Under the pieces are notes generated by a model. That model made no database searches. It had not been told where the DNA came from and saw only the letters and a list, made by a program, of their open reading frames with translations. Of a DNA stretch of 64,000 nt, positions 17,117 through 25,111 are shown one piece after another (the first letter of the stretch is position 1; the number at the start of each line of letters is the position of its first letter). The translations under genes and the position numbers were made by a program. This DNA is from Candidatus Mycobacterium wuenschmannii. GTDB lineage: Bacteria > Actinomycetota > Actinomycetes > Mycobacteriales > Mycobacteriaceae. The stretch spans positions 2,914,001 through 2,978,000 of the forward strand of contig NZ_CP126981.1 of NCBI RefSeq assembly GCF_030252325.1, written 5' to 3'.

Positions 17117-18319
17117 TTATCCGGTGACCACGGGCAGCCGCGCCCAGCCGCGGACGCTGGCGGTGTGGGCGCGTTCGGCGTTGGCGTAGTCGACCTGCCA
17201 GTCAGGCCAGCGCTTGAGCACCTCTTCGAAGGCCACCCGGGCCTCGAGGCGGGCCAGCGCGGAGCCGAGGCAGAAGTGCAGGCCTTGGCCGAAACTGAGA
17301 TGGGCGCCGCGACGGTGGATGTCGAAACGATCCGGGTCGGGAAACTGACTTTCGTCGCGATTGGCAGAAGCGTTGAGCAGCAACATGAACGAGCCCGCCG
17401 GCACTGTGCGACCGTACAGGTCGGCGTCCTGCGCGACGTAGCGGGCCTGGACCGGCGACGGCGGTTCGAAGCGCAGCGACTCCTCGATCGCGCCCGGTAT
17501 CAGCGAGTGGTCGGCAACCAGTTCGCGGCGTTGCTCCGGGTGGTCGGAAAGTAGCTGCGCCATGAAACCGATCAGGCGGGTGGTGGTCTCGTTGCCGGCG
17601 CCGGCGATCATCGCGGTGTAGGACAGCACCTCGGTGCGCGTCAGCGGCCGTTTGACTCCGTCGGCCTCCTCGATCTCGGCCGCGAGCAACTCGGTCATCA
17701 AGTCGTCGGAAGGGTGCTCCGCCCGGTATTCGATGAACTCGGCGAACATCGTGATGGTCTCTTCGAAGATCTTCTGGCTGACGGCTTCCGGGCCGGCCCC
17801 TTTGGCGACGTCGATGAACGCGCCGTTGCGATCCCGGATGCGGGCCTGGTGTTCTTCGGGAATGCCCAGCAGGTAGCCGATGGTCCGCATCGGCAGCACG
17901 GAGCCCAGATCGGCGATGAAGTCGAATCCGTCGCTGCCGACCAGCGGATCCAGTTCGCCGGTACAGAAGTCGCGGACCAGTGACTCGACCGCGAGCATGC
18001 GCCGCGGGGTAAAAACCTTCGACAACAGTTTGCGATGCAGGTCGTGCAGCGGCGGATCCTCGAACAGCAGGATGCCCGGCGGCACTTCGATGTTGTTGAA
18101 CAAGATGTCGGCGGTGGTGCCGCGGCCGGAGCGGTAGGTCTGCCAGTTGTGCAGCTCCCGTGCGACGTCCTCATACCGGCTGAGCGCGTAGAAGTTGTAC
18201 TTCTCGTTGTAGTACAACGGAGCTTCCTCGCGCATCCGTTTCCATACCGGATACGGATTGTCATCGATGTCGGAATCGTATGGGTCGTAATATAACTCGA
18301 CGGTGTTGATGTCTGACAT
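17117..18319 (-). CDS. cytochrome P450, type II
   Basis: A 400-residue P450 monooxygenase. The heme loop is FGQGLHFCLG with Cys350, the I-helix motif is IAGAGNETTT, and the K-helix is EESLRFEPP. It resembles the P450 at 55168 in the N-terminal segment YDPYDSDIDDNPYPVWKRMR and in APLYYNEKYNFYALSRYED. ATG 18319 is clear. It lies 15 bp after the stop of a TetR gene on the same strand, so TetR and P450 form an operon. That operon is divergent from the AveC-family gene and shares its promoter region, which links the P450 to the spirocyclase-like protein. No redox partner is adjacent. Confidence 0.95.
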   Translation of the reverse strand: MSDINTVELYYDPYDSDIDDNPYPVWKRMREEAPLYYNEKYNFYALSRYEDVARELHNWQTYRSGRGTTADILFNNIEVPPGILLFEDPPLHDLHRKLLSKVFTPRRMLAVESLVRDFCTGELDPLVGSDGFDFIADLGSVLPMRTIGYLLGIPEEHQARIRDRNGAFIDVAKGAGPEAVSQKIFEETITMFAEFIEYRAEHPSDDLMTELLAAEIEEADGVKRPLTRTEVLSYTAMIAGAGNETTTRLIGFMAQLLSDHPEQRRELVADHSLIPGAIEESLRFEPPSPVQARYVAQDADLYGRTVPAGSFMLLLNASANRDESQFPDPDRFDIHRRGAHLSFGQGLHFCLGSALARLEARVAFEEVLKRWPDWQVDYANAERAHTASVRGWARLPVVTG

Positions 18320-18334
18320 GTTCGCCGGAGCCCT

Positions 18335-18994
18335 TCAGTCGTTGCGGTGCAGGAAGCCGTGCAGAATCGCCTGGACGAGTTCGTCGACGATCACTTCTCT
18401 CGACGGCGGCGCGGCGCCGAAGTAAGTCGACCGCAGCGCCGCCATCCCGGCGATCATCGCGACCGTGGAGTGCGCCGGCAGGTCGGGATGATCCGAATGC
18501 ATGCCGCGCAGATTCATTCCCTCGCCGCTGATCCGGCCGAGCACCTGAAAGGCCCGCTTGACGTCGTCGACGCCGGTCTCGGCGAGCTCGTCCGCGCTCA
18601 GCGCGTCGGCCGCCATGAGGGTCAGCAGCAGACCCTGGTGTTCGACGAACAGGTCGTAGAGCTGGCTGACGAAGTGGCCCGTCAGCTCCTCCTCGACGGC
18701 CTCCTCGTGATCGACCGATTGCCAGGTCTCGCCGAATTGGTCGATGAAGCTGGTGAACGGCTCGACCAGTGCCTCACGGAACAACGCGGCCTTCGAGCCG
18801 AAGTTGCGGAACAGCAGGTGCTCGGTAACGCCTGCCGCCGTGGCGATTTCACGGGTGGTCGTACTCCGGTAGTCCTGGCGGCCGAACAGCCGCCGGGCGG
18901 CGTCGAGCAGCAGCCTGCGGGGCTCACCACGGGGCCGGCGGATCGGAGTGGGCGCGGCAACGGTGGTCCGCTTGGCGGTTGATCGTTGGGGCAC
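18335..18994 (-). CDS. TetR/AcrR family regulator of the P450/AveC-like module
   Basis: A 219-residue TetR-type regulator. The DNA-binding domain spans PRRLLLDAARRLFGRQDYRS and the helix-turn-helix TTREIATAAGVTEHLLFRNF. The C-terminal effector domain is all helical. The GTG at 18994 is chosen because the longer frame (TTG at 19021) would run through the tandem operator at 19001-19042. It is followed 15 bp later by the P450 at 17117-18319. The divergent genes at 19068 and 19181 probably fall under its control through the same operator. Confidence 0.86.
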   Translation of the reverse strand: MPQRSTAKRTTVAAPTPIRRPRGEPRRLLLDAARRLFGRQDYRSTTTREIATAAGVTEHLLFRNFGSKAALFREALVEPFTSFIDQFGETWQSVDHEEAVEEELTGHFVSQLYDLFVEHQGLLLTLMAADALSADELAETGVDDVKRAFQVLGRISGEGMNLRGMHSDHPDLPAHSTVAMIAGMAALRSTYFGAAPPSREVIVDELVQAILHGFLHRND

Positions 18995-19000
18995 AAATTG

Positions 19001-19042
19001 AGGATAGTATGTGCTATTCAATTAGGATAGTATTCACTACCC
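19001..19042. promoter_or_regulatory. tandem operator, two copies of AGGATAGTAT with TAG-N6-CTA symmetry
   Basis: The decamer AGGATAGTAT occurs at 19001-19010 and 19024-19033. Each begins an imperfect inverted repeat: GGATAG-N6-CTATTC and GGATAG-N6-CTACCC. The centres are 23 bp apart, about two helical turns. The site lies between the TetR start (18994) and the small gene at 19068, ideal for coordinate repression of both directions. Confidence 0.6.
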
Positions 19043-19067
19043 AAAGAGCCAAAGCTGTCTCGGAAGG

Positions 19068-19184
19068 ATGGTCGACGTGGGCGCCCTGATCATGCTCGGC
19101 ACGCTGTTCGGACTGGTCGTGTTGATATTCGGCCTGGTGTTCCGGTTCGACCCGGAGGCCCGCGACCGAGGAACGATCAGATGA
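19068..19184 (+). CDS. 38-residue single-span membrane microprotein coupled to AveC-like gene
   Basis: A short open frame, ATG 19068, with a GGAAGG ribosome-binding site just before the start. The peptide begins MVDVGALIMLGTLFGLVVLI and has one clear hydrophobic span of about 20 residues, followed by a charged tail FDPEARDRGTIR. Its stop overlaps the start of the AveC-family gene by four bases (ATGA), which implies translational coupling. It sits directly downstream of the tandem operator, so it is the first gene of the divergent operon. The function is unknown; an assembly or stabilising subunit for its multi-span neighbour is a reasonable guess. Confidence 0.7.
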   Translation: MVDVGALIMLGTLFGLVVLIFGLVFRFDPEARDRGTIR

Positions 19185-19954
19185 CACCGGTCATGCAGGC
19201 GGCCAGTGGGTTCGCGCTCATCGGCGGCATCTCCTTCGTCGTGTTGGCAGTCGTCCTTAGCGTTCGCCAGGGACGTGTGCATCCCCTACTGTTGCTGTGC
19301 ATTTCGGCGATCTCTTTCTCATGGATCGAGGCTCCATACGACTGGGCGATGTACGCGCAGTTTCCCGCCGCCATCCCGCGCATGCCGTCCTGGTGGCCGC
19401 TGAACATGACGTGGGGCGGGCTGCCGCTGTTCGTGCCGATCGGCTACATCTCGTACTTCGTGCTGCCGGCCTTCACCGCCACCGCACTCGGGCGTTGGCT
19501 GATCGCGCGCTTCGGCTGGCGCAGGCCCCCAACGCTTTTGATCGTCGGCCTGGTGGTCGGCTTCGCCTGGGCACTGTTCTTCAACGGCTTCCTCGGCGCC
19601 AAACTCGGTGTCTTCTACTACGGCAGGGTGATTCCCGGCCTCGCGATCCGCGAGGGCACCCTGCACCAGTACCCGCTGTATGACTCACTGGCGATGGCCA
19701 TCCAGATGATGGTCTTCACCTACCTGCTGGGTCGTACCGACGCCGAAGGCCGCAACGTCATCGAGATGGTCGCCGCCAGGCGGGCGAAGACTCCGCTGCA
19801 GGCCTCGCTACTCTCGGTCGTCGGGGTGATCGTCGTCGGAAACGTCTTGTACGGCGCTGTTTTCGCGCCACACCTGATCACCAAGCTCGGGGGCTGGGTC
19901 ACCGCGGAGCCTCCCGGCCAACTGTTCCCGGGCGTGCCGAATCAGCCCAAATAG
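19181..19954 (+). CDS. spirocyclase AveC family integral membrane protein
   Basis: A 257-residue multi-span membrane protein with six or seven hydrophobic segments. Characteristic AveC-family features are the segment WIEAPYDWAMYAQFP, followed by SWWPLNMTWGGLPLFVPIGY with its conserved tryptophans, glycines and tyrosine. In Streptomyces AveC acts on spiroketal formation and dehydration in avermectin; mycobacterial members lack an assigned reaction. It is coupled to the microprotein at 19068 and is divergent from the TetR-P450 operon. The context suggests that it acts on the P450 product or on a membrane-embedded cyclic lipid. The family call is from motif recall. Confidence 0.75.
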   Translation: MTPVMQAASGFALIGGISFVVLAVVLSVRQGRVHPLLLLCISAISFSWIEAPYDWAMYAQFPAAIPRMPSWWPLNMTWGGLPLFVPIGYISYFVLPAFTATALGRWLIARFGWRRPPTLLIVGLVVGFAWALFFNGFLGAKLGVFYYGRVIPGLAIREGTLHQYPLYDSLAMAIQMMVFTYLLGRTDAEGRNVIEMVAARRAKTPLQASLLSVVGVIVVGNVLYGAVFAPHLITKLGGWVTAEPPGQLFPGVPNQPK

Positions 19955-19971
19955 GACACGTCGTGCCCCGC

Positions 19972-21042
19972 TCAGTCGAAAGCGTGCCGCGGCAACGTCA
20001 TCGGGATGTCCAGCGAGCTGAGCAGTCCGGGCGCGGCAGCGACGACGTAGGGAATCGCGTTGACGACACGCATCGCGGTGGACGTCATCGCGGCCCGGCC
20101 GGCGCCGTGGCCCTCGGCCTCGCCGAGCGTCATCTCGCAGTGCACGTCGGGATCGCCGGCAATGTCGACCCGGTAGGTCGCGTCGCTCTCCGAGCTCGGC
20201 CAGTCGGGCGCGACGTCGCGTGCCATCCGGATGATGTGCTCGATCACGATGGCCTCGCGGCCGTTGACGAAGCCCGCTGCCCGGGTCCGGACCGCCCCGC
20301 AGGTCCCCGCCGGGATCGTGCCGAACGCGACTTCGATGTCGCGATCGGTCAATTCCCGGTCGAGCGTGCCGCGGATCTCCTCTATCTCGACACCGAGGCC
20401 CGAAGCCATCAGGTGTATCGGTGCCTTCCAGGCCATTTCGATGAATCCCGGTGTCTTGAGCATCGGCTCGAAGTCGAGTGGACGGCCGAAGCCCATGCCG
20501 TCCATCATCACGTCGGCGACAGGGTAGTGATCGTTGAGCGCGACCTCGCTGGCCGTGATGCAACGGATGTTCCTCGACTGGGTGCTCATCAACAGCGCGA
20601 GCTGGTCGGAGGCGAAGCCGGGAAAGATGCCGGAGCCGTAGAACGACGCGCCCCCGGAGGTGGCGGCGGCGTCGAGCTGCTGGTACCAGTCGGGCGCGAA
20701 GTATGCGGGCGGGTAGACCAAACTGGTCGACGAGGTCGAGACCACGTTGACACCGGCCTTCAGCAGTCGCAGATAATCGCGGACCGCGGCGGCGTCGCGC
20801 TCGGGGCCACTGGCCGAGTACACCACGCAGTCGGGCTTCAGCGCGATCAGCACGTCGGCATCGTTGGTGGCCGCCAGCCCGATCGGCTCACCACCGGCCA
20901 GCTCGCCGACATCCCTGCCGACTTTGTCCGGCGAATGAACCCATACGCCAACCAGTTCCAGATCGGGGCGACGGATGATCGCCTCGATGGCGGCGGCCCC
21001 CACGCCTCCGGTGGACCAAGCGACGACGCGGGTGCTGGGCAT
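19972..21042 (-). CDS. NAD(P)-dependent dehydrogenase, dihydrodipicolinate-reductase-like (amine dehydrogenase family), copy 1
   Basis: A 356-residue protein with an N-terminal Rossmann fold (RVVAWSTGGVGAAAIEAI) and a DapB/2,4-diaminopentanoate-dehydrogenase-like layout. Conserved blocks include LVGVWVHSPDKVGRDVGEL, PDCVVYSASGPERD, AGVNVVSTSST and a late GREAIVIEHIIRMA. It is clearly a paralogue of the gene at 22073-23176. ATG 21042 has a good GGAGAG site. It follows the LLM gene by 12 bp on the same strand, so they form an operon. In this mycobacterial family the reaction is usually unknown; oxidation or reduction of a small carbonyl or amine is inferred. Confidence 0.85.
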   Translation of the reverse strand: MPSTRVVAWSTGGVGAAAIEAIIRRPDLELVGVWVHSPDKVGRDVGELAGGEPIGLAATNDADVLIALKPDCVVYSASGPERDAAAVRDYLRLLKAGVNVVSTSSTSLVYPPAYFAPDWYQQLDAAATSGGASFYGSGIFPGFASDQLALLMSTQSRNIRCITASEVALNDHYPVADVMMDGMGFGRPLDFEPMLKTPGFIEMAWKAPIHLMASGLGVEIEEIRGTLDRELTDRDIEVAFGTIPAGTCGAVRTRAAGFVNGREAIVIEHIIRMARDVAPDWPSSESDATYRVDIAGDPDVHCEMTLGEAEGHGAGRAAMTSTAMRVVNAIPYVVAAAPGLLSSLDIPMTLPRHAFD

Positions 21043-21054
21043 CGGAACTCTCCT

Positions 21055-22032
21055 TCAGTTGGACTGCGCCCGCGCGCTCACGGCGCCGGCGAGTTCGAGA
21101 TAGCGCCACGCCACATCGGGCGCGATGCCGCCGCACAGTGGGTGCAACGGGAGCGGACGTCCGCTGCGGACGTAGTCGACCGCCTCGTCGGGGGTGAAGA
21201 TCCGGTACGGCCCATCCGCGTCGCGCAGCGCATCGACGGTGTCGGCCCGGGTGATACTGGCCACCGAATTGTCCTGCGGCCGATAGGAAGCTGCGGTCAC
21301 CGCATCGTGCAGCAGGTGCGGCCCCAGCAGCCGCCATGCCTCGTCGATGTCTTCGGCGACGAAAACCGTTGTTGGAGAACCGGGTACCGGGAACTGCACG
21401 ACACCGGGATCGTGCCCCGCGGCCCGGCACTGCGCCTCGTAGAAGTCCCGCAGGTCCGGCGAGTCGGTCTGCGAGATGAATCCGAGACCGTGCGTCGCGG
21501 CACGGCGGGCGGCGGCCCTACTGCCACCGGCGATCAGCACCATCGGCCCGGAAGCCGACCCGCACGCGGGCGTCACGCGCACCCGACGACCCTGGTACTC
21601 AACGGTTTCGCCGTGCAGGAGTCCGTCGAGCAGGGTGACGATCTCATCGGCTGCCCGGCCGCGGGTGCCGATGTCGACGCCGAAGTGCTCGTACTCCTCG
21701 ATCCGGTGGCCGACGCCCAGCGCATAGGACACCCGACCCCTGCTGACCAGGTCGAGCACGCACATCTCCTCGGCCAGCCGCACCGGATCCCACAGCGGAA
21801 TCGGCACGGCCGCAAGCAGTATCGCCAAATGAGTGGTCCGCGCCGCAATCGCCGACGCCAATATCAACGGGGTCGGCAGGTGGCCGTCGTCGGTGCCGTG
21901 GTGTTCGGACAGCACCGCGATGATCGCGCCGCGCGTCTCGGCCCACGCGCACATGTCGATCGCGGCACCGTAGAGATCGGCCGCGGGCGCGCCCCAGTCC
22001 GAGGCACGCATATCGAACCTGAGCGTGAACAT
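21055..22032 (-). CDS. LLM class flavin-dependent oxidoreductase (luciferase-like)
   Basis: A 325-residue bacterial-luciferase-like TIM-barrel enzyme that uses F420 or FMN. Recognised segments are LSEHHGTDDG near residue 45, LAEEMCVLDLVSRGRVSYALGVG-like core (seen as VSRGRVSYALGVGHR) and MVLIAGGSRAAARRAA. The N-terminus MFTLRFDMRASDWGAPA is complete, with ATG at 22032. The distance to the divergent gene at 22073 is 40 bp. It is first in an operon with the DapB-like gene at 19972. It could act as a monooxygenase or as an F420-dependent reductase; the sequence does not decide between them. Confidence 0.9.
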   Translation of the reverse strand: MFTLRFDMRASDWGAPAADLYGAAIDMCAWAETRGAIIAVLSEHHGTDDGHLPTPLILASAIAARTTHLAILLAAVPIPLWDPVRLAEEMCVLDLVSRGRVSYALGVGHRIEEYEHFGVDIGTRGRAADEIVTLLDGLLHGETVEYQGRRVRVTPACGSASGPMVLIAGGSRAAARRAATHGLGFISQTDSPDLRDFYEAQCRAAGHDPGVVQFPVPGSPTTVFVAEDIDEAWRLLGPHLLHDAVTAASYRPQDNSVASITRADTVDALRDADGPYRIFTPDEAVDYVRSGRPLPLHPLCGGIAPDVAWRYLELAGAVSARAQSN

Positions 22033-22072
22033 TGTTCGAACCTAACATTTGGTCACATCAAGGAGGATACAC

Positions 22073-23176
22073 ATGGCGCAACGCCCCTATCGAGTCGTCG
22101 TCTGGGCTACCGGCGGCATCGGTTCGATAGCGATCCGCGCGATTGACCGGCGACCCGAGCTCGAACTTGTTGGGGTGTGGGTGCATTCGCCGGAGAAGGA
22201 CGGCAAGGACGTCGGTGAGCTCGCCAACGGTGAGCCGATCGGACTGGCGGCGACGACCGATGCGGACGCGCTGATCGCGCTCCAGCCCGACTGCGTCGTC
22301 TACGCCGCGAGCGGGCCCGAGCGAGACGCACTCGCCATCCCGGATTACGTCAAGCTGCTCGAGGCCGGCATCAACGTTGTCACGACGAGCACCACCAGAC
22401 TGGTCAACCCGCACCTGTACGAGCCGGCGGAGTGGCGCGACCAGTTGGTCACCGCGGCCAAGCAGGGGCAGGTGTCGCTATACGCGTCGGGCATCGAACC
22501 CGGTTTCGCCGCCGACTACCTGCCGCTGGTGCTCGCGACCCAGTCGTCGTCCATCGAGAAGATCCACGCATTCGAGATGGGGCTGTACGACGACTACGGC
22601 GTACCCGACATCATGATCAACGGGCTGGGCTTCGGCCAGCCCCTCGACTACCAACCGTGGATCAGCTTTCCGGGCGCGATCGCCGGCGAGTGGCAGGGCC
22701 AGATCCGACTGATCGCCGACGCACTGGGCGCCGAATTACAGGAATTGCGTGAGGGTTTCGACCGCGCGGTGACCAACCGAACGCTCAACGTCGCGATGGG
22801 CACCGTGGAGGCCGGCACCTGCGGTGCGATCAGGATGCAGGCCATCGGGGTGGTGGACGGCAGGGAGGCGATCGTCATCGAGCACGTCACCCGGCTGGCG
22901 CACGACGTCGCGCCGGACTGGCCGGTCGGGATCGGGGATCTGTCCTACCGGGTGATGATCACCGGCGACCCCGATATCGACTGCACCCTGGCGGCCACGC
23001 TGCGGGATCCGAAGCGGGCCGGCATCGCCGGAATGACGTCCGGCGCCGGCGCAATGGTGGCCACTGCGATGCGCGTCGTCAACGCCGTGCCCTATGTCGT
23101 CGACGCGCCGGCCGGGTTGCTCAGCTCGGTGGATCTGCCGCTGACCATCCCGCACAACGCCCTTGTCGCGCGGTGA
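22073..23176 (+). CDS. NAD(P)-dependent dehydrogenase, dihydrodipicolinate-reductase-like, copy 2
   Basis: A 367-residue paralogue of the protein at 19972-21042, matching along its whole length (RVVVWATGGIGSIAIRAI, ELVGVWVHSPEKDGKDVGEL, PDCVVYAASGPERDALAI, GREAIVIEHVTRLAHDVAP). ATG 22073 is chosen because AAGGAGGA lies 7 bp upstream; the frame extends 8 codons further. It is divergent from the LLM gene, so two paralogues flank one flavoenzyme. An 8-bp palindrome GTTCGAAC (22034-22041) lies in the shared promoter. The stop is 1 bp from the convergent secreted-protein gene. Confidence 0.86.
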   Translation: MAQRPYRVVVWATGGIGSIAIRAIDRRPELELVGVWVHSPEKDGKDVGELANGEPIGLAATTDADALIALQPDCVVYAASGPERDALAIPDYVKLLEAGINVVTTSTTRLVNPHLYEPAEWRDQLVTAAKQGQVSLYASGIEPGFAADYLPLVLATQSSSIEKIHAFEMGLYDDYGVPDIMINGLGFGQPLDYQPWISFPGAIAGEWQGQIRLIADALGAELQELREGFDRAVTNRTLNVAMGTVEAGTCGAIRMQAIGVVDGREAIVIEHVTRLAHDVAPDWPVGIGDLSYRVMITGDPDIDCTLAATLRDPKRAGIAGMTSGAGAMVATAMRVVNAVPYVVDAPAGLLSSVDLPLTIPHNALVAR

Positions 23177-23177
23177 C

Positions 23178-23576
23178 TTACGTGTCGGCGCGGGTCCAGA
23201 AGGTGTGGCCGGCCTGCGCGATACAGATCAGGAAGAGTCCGTCGGGCGCCTGCGCGACGTAGTTCATGAACGTGTGGCAATCGGCGTTCTCTTCTTTGAT
23301 GCCTGCCATCGGAGGTGAGCGGAACCACCTCGCCTGGTATCGCCGAGGCGAGCCGCAGAACATCAGTCGTCCGGGCTGCGTCGCCGGCGTATAGCCGCCG
23401 GAGACGCCGAACGCGTAGTAGGTGGTGTTGTCGCACGGTGCGCCGAGGACCATGTTCGAGGCGATGCCGGGCGTACACGCCGGATAGTCGCACACGGTCG
23501 GCCCTGCCGCAGCCAACGGCTGCACCAACGCACTGACTCCGATCAGCGCAGCAACCAACGCGATAAAGCAACGCAC
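23178..23576 (-). CDS. small secreted cysteine-containing protein
   Basis: A 132-residue exported protein. The signal peptide (MRCFIALVAALIGVSALVQP, cleavage near LAAA-GPT) is followed by a mature part with six cysteines, including VCDYPAC, GAPCDNTTYY, LMFCGSP, DCHTF and FLICIAQ, probably disulphide-bonded. I do not recognise a named family. GTG 23576 is the start. A class-2 operator lies 30-48 bp upstream, shared with the divergent Mas operon, so this secreted protein is likely co-expressed with the mce-associated genes. Confidence 0.75.
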   Translation of the reverse strand: MRCFIALVAALIGVSALVQPLAAAGPTVCDYPACTPGIASNMVLGAPCDNTTYYAFGVSGGYTPATQPGRLMFCGSPRRYQARWFRSPPMAGIKEENADCHTFMNYVAQAPDGLFLICIAQAGHTFWTRADT

Positions 23577-23605
23577 GTCGTTAGTTTTGCACGCGCGATA
23601 AGAAA

Positions 23606-23624
23606 ATTCTCCTATTCGGAGAAG
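23606..23624. promoter_or_regulatory. class-2 operator ATTCTCC-N5-GGAGAAG in divergent promoter
   Basis: Arms ATTCTCC and GGAGAAG (one mismatch at the outermost base) flank TATTC. It has the same 7-5-7 geometry as the sites at 14451 and 25063. It lies between the secreted gene (start 23576, minus) and the Mas operon (start 23714, plus) and could regulate both. Confidence 0.6.
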
Positions 23625-23713
23625 AAGGTCGAGCGCTGTCTCACCGCATCGGGCCTGCAGGTTTGGGTGATAACGTGACTATCCGTGTGTAGCCCGGAAC
23701 GAGCCCAGGACCA

Positions 23714-24433
23714 GTGACGGACTCCGACCGCGATCCATCCAGCACCGAAGCCCCGGACCCGCTCGCGGAAGCCGAACGGGAGCTCGCGCGCGCCGAGGAA
23801 CGCGCCGAGGCCGCCCGTGCGCGTGCGGTCGAATTGCGGCGCGAGGCGGAGTCCGATCCGGGCGACGAGTCCGATCCTGGCGATGAGCCCGAAGACCTCA
23901 CGCCCACACGGTGGCGGAAGCGCCCCCGGTTGCCCTGGCGGTTCCACCGGCCCAGCGGAAAGACGGTGGGGATCGGCGCCGCGATCGTGCTCGTCGGCGC
24001 ATCGCTGGCCGCCAGCGGCTACATCGTCTGGCAGCATCGCGCGCTCGAACAGCGCCGGCAGCATGTCGCGGAATTCACCGAAGCGGCGCGGGAAGACGTC
24101 GCGACGCTGATGTCCATCGATCCAGCGCACGCCCAGGAGAGCATTCAGCACACCATCGACAGCACCACGGGTGCACTCAAGAGCCAGCTCGAAGCGACGT
24201 CCGGGTACATGGTCAAAAACGCCCAAGAGGCGCAGGTCACGACCAAAGCCACGGTGCAGGAAGTCGCCGTCGAGTCGATGACCGACAACTCCGCGGTCCT
24301 GCTCGTGGTGGCGAAGTCCGACACCACCAACGCGGACAAATCCCAACGGCCCTCAGCGTTTTGGCGGATCAGTGTCAATATCGATCGTGATGGAGATCGG
24401 CTCAAGATGTCGAAACTGGACTTCGTCCAATGA
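23714..24433 (+). CDS. mce-associated membrane protein (Mas), gene 1
   Basis: A 239-residue protein. Residues 1-80 are highly charged and rich in Ala, Glu and Arg (AEAERELARAEERAEAARAR), likely a coiled coil in the cytoplasm. One transmembrane span (TVGIGAAIVLVGASLAASGY) follows, then an extracytoplasmic domain of the Mas type that resembles VirB8/NTF2 folds. Mas proteins stabilise mce lipid importers at the membrane. GTG 23714 is the start. It overlaps the second Mas gene by four bases (ATGA). The two genes converge on the mce operon, an arrangement unlike the usual co-directional mas genes downstream of mceF. Confidence 0.85.
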   Translation: MTDSDRDPSSTEAPDPLAEAERELARAEERAEAARARAVELRREAESDPGDESDPGDEPEDLTPTRWRKRPRLPWRFHRPSGKTVGIGAAIVLVGASLAASGYIVWQHRALEQRRQHVAEFTEAAREDVATLMSIDPAHAQESIQHTIDSTTGALKSQLEATSGYMVKNAQEAQVTTKATVQEVAVESMTDNSAVLLVVAKSDTTNADKSQRPSAFWRISVNIDRDGDRLKMSKLDFVQ

Positions 24434-25011
24434 TTTCCAAATCAGAGCTGTCGATCGAGGGCGATGCGGCCGTCTCGAACGACCCGGAGAGCACCGGAGC
24501 GATCGACCGTTTCGTGTCGAGCGTGGTGGCCCACTGGCGCCCGGTCGCGTTGGCGGCATCGGTACTCGCCTCGGTGGGACTTGCGGTGTTCCTGTTCCTG
24601 GCTGAATACCTGCCGGATCGGCAAATCGACGAGGCCGCGGCCCGGACGGTCATCGCTGCGGCCTCCGAGGGTGCCGTTGCGGCGCTGTCGTATTCGTCCG
24701 ATTCGTTGGATCGCGACTTCACCAGGGCGCGCTCGCATCTCACCGGAGACTTCCTGGCCTATTACGACAAGTTCACCAAGGACTACGTGGTGCCCGCGGT
24801 CAAGGACAAGCATCTCTCGCAGACCGCCGCGGTGGTCAGGGCCGCCGTCTCGGAGCTGGACGCGGGCTCGGCCGTGGTGCTGATCTTCCTCAACGAGACC
24901 ACGCTCAGCAAAGACAAACCGCAACCGCTGATGACGCCGAGCGGTGTGCGGATAACGCTCACAAAAGTGCGCGGGAGCTGGCTCATCTCCAAGCTGGACC
25001 CAGTCGTCTGA
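24430..25011 (+). CDS. mce-associated membrane protein (Mas), gene 2
   Basis: A 193-residue single-span protein. A short cytoplasmic N-terminus is followed by the span PVALAASVLASVGLAVFLFL. The external domain contains SYSSDSLDRDFTRARSHLTG and ends GSWLISKLDPVV, the usual Mas pattern in which an acidic DSLD segment precedes a helical FxxARxxLTGxF stretch. ATG 24430 overlaps gene 1. The pair probably forms a hetero-complex supporting the nearby mce importer. Nothing truncated is seen. Confidence 0.88.
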   Translation: MISKSELSIEGDAAVSNDPESTGAIDRFVSSVVAHWRPVALAASVLASVGLAVFLFLAEYLPDRQIDEAAARTVIAAASEGAVAALSYSSDSLDRDFTRARSHLTGDFLAYYDKFTKDYVVPAVKDKHLSQTAAVVRAAVSELDAGSAVVLIFLNETTLSKDKPQPLMTPSGVRITLTKVRGSWLISKLDPVV

Positions 25012-25062
25012 CCGCTGTCACCGTCTCGTTCGAACCCGTGCCAGGGAAAACTCGGCGGTGTT

Positions 25063-25081
25063 ATTCTCGTCGGACGAGAAC
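25063..25081. promoter_or_regulatory. class-2 operator ATTCTCG-N5-CGAGAAC
   Basis: Arms ATTCTCG and CGAGAAC (one mismatch) flank TCGGA. It lies 31-49 bp upstream of the secreted gene at 25112. It shares geometry with 14451 and 23606. TATTCT at its left edge is a plausible -10 element. Confidence 0.6.
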
Positions 25082-25111
25082 GCCACTACCGGTGCCGTCG
25101 AGGAGTAGACG

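Noticed and set aside
22034..22041. GTTCGAAC as a LexA (SOS) box
   Set aside because: The mycobacterial SOS box needs TCGAAC-N4-GTTCGA; only a bare 8-bp palindrome is present and no DNA-repair gene is near.
25026..25042. TTCGAACCC as the T-arm of a second tRNA
   Set aside because: No acceptor, D or anticodon stem can be formed around it.
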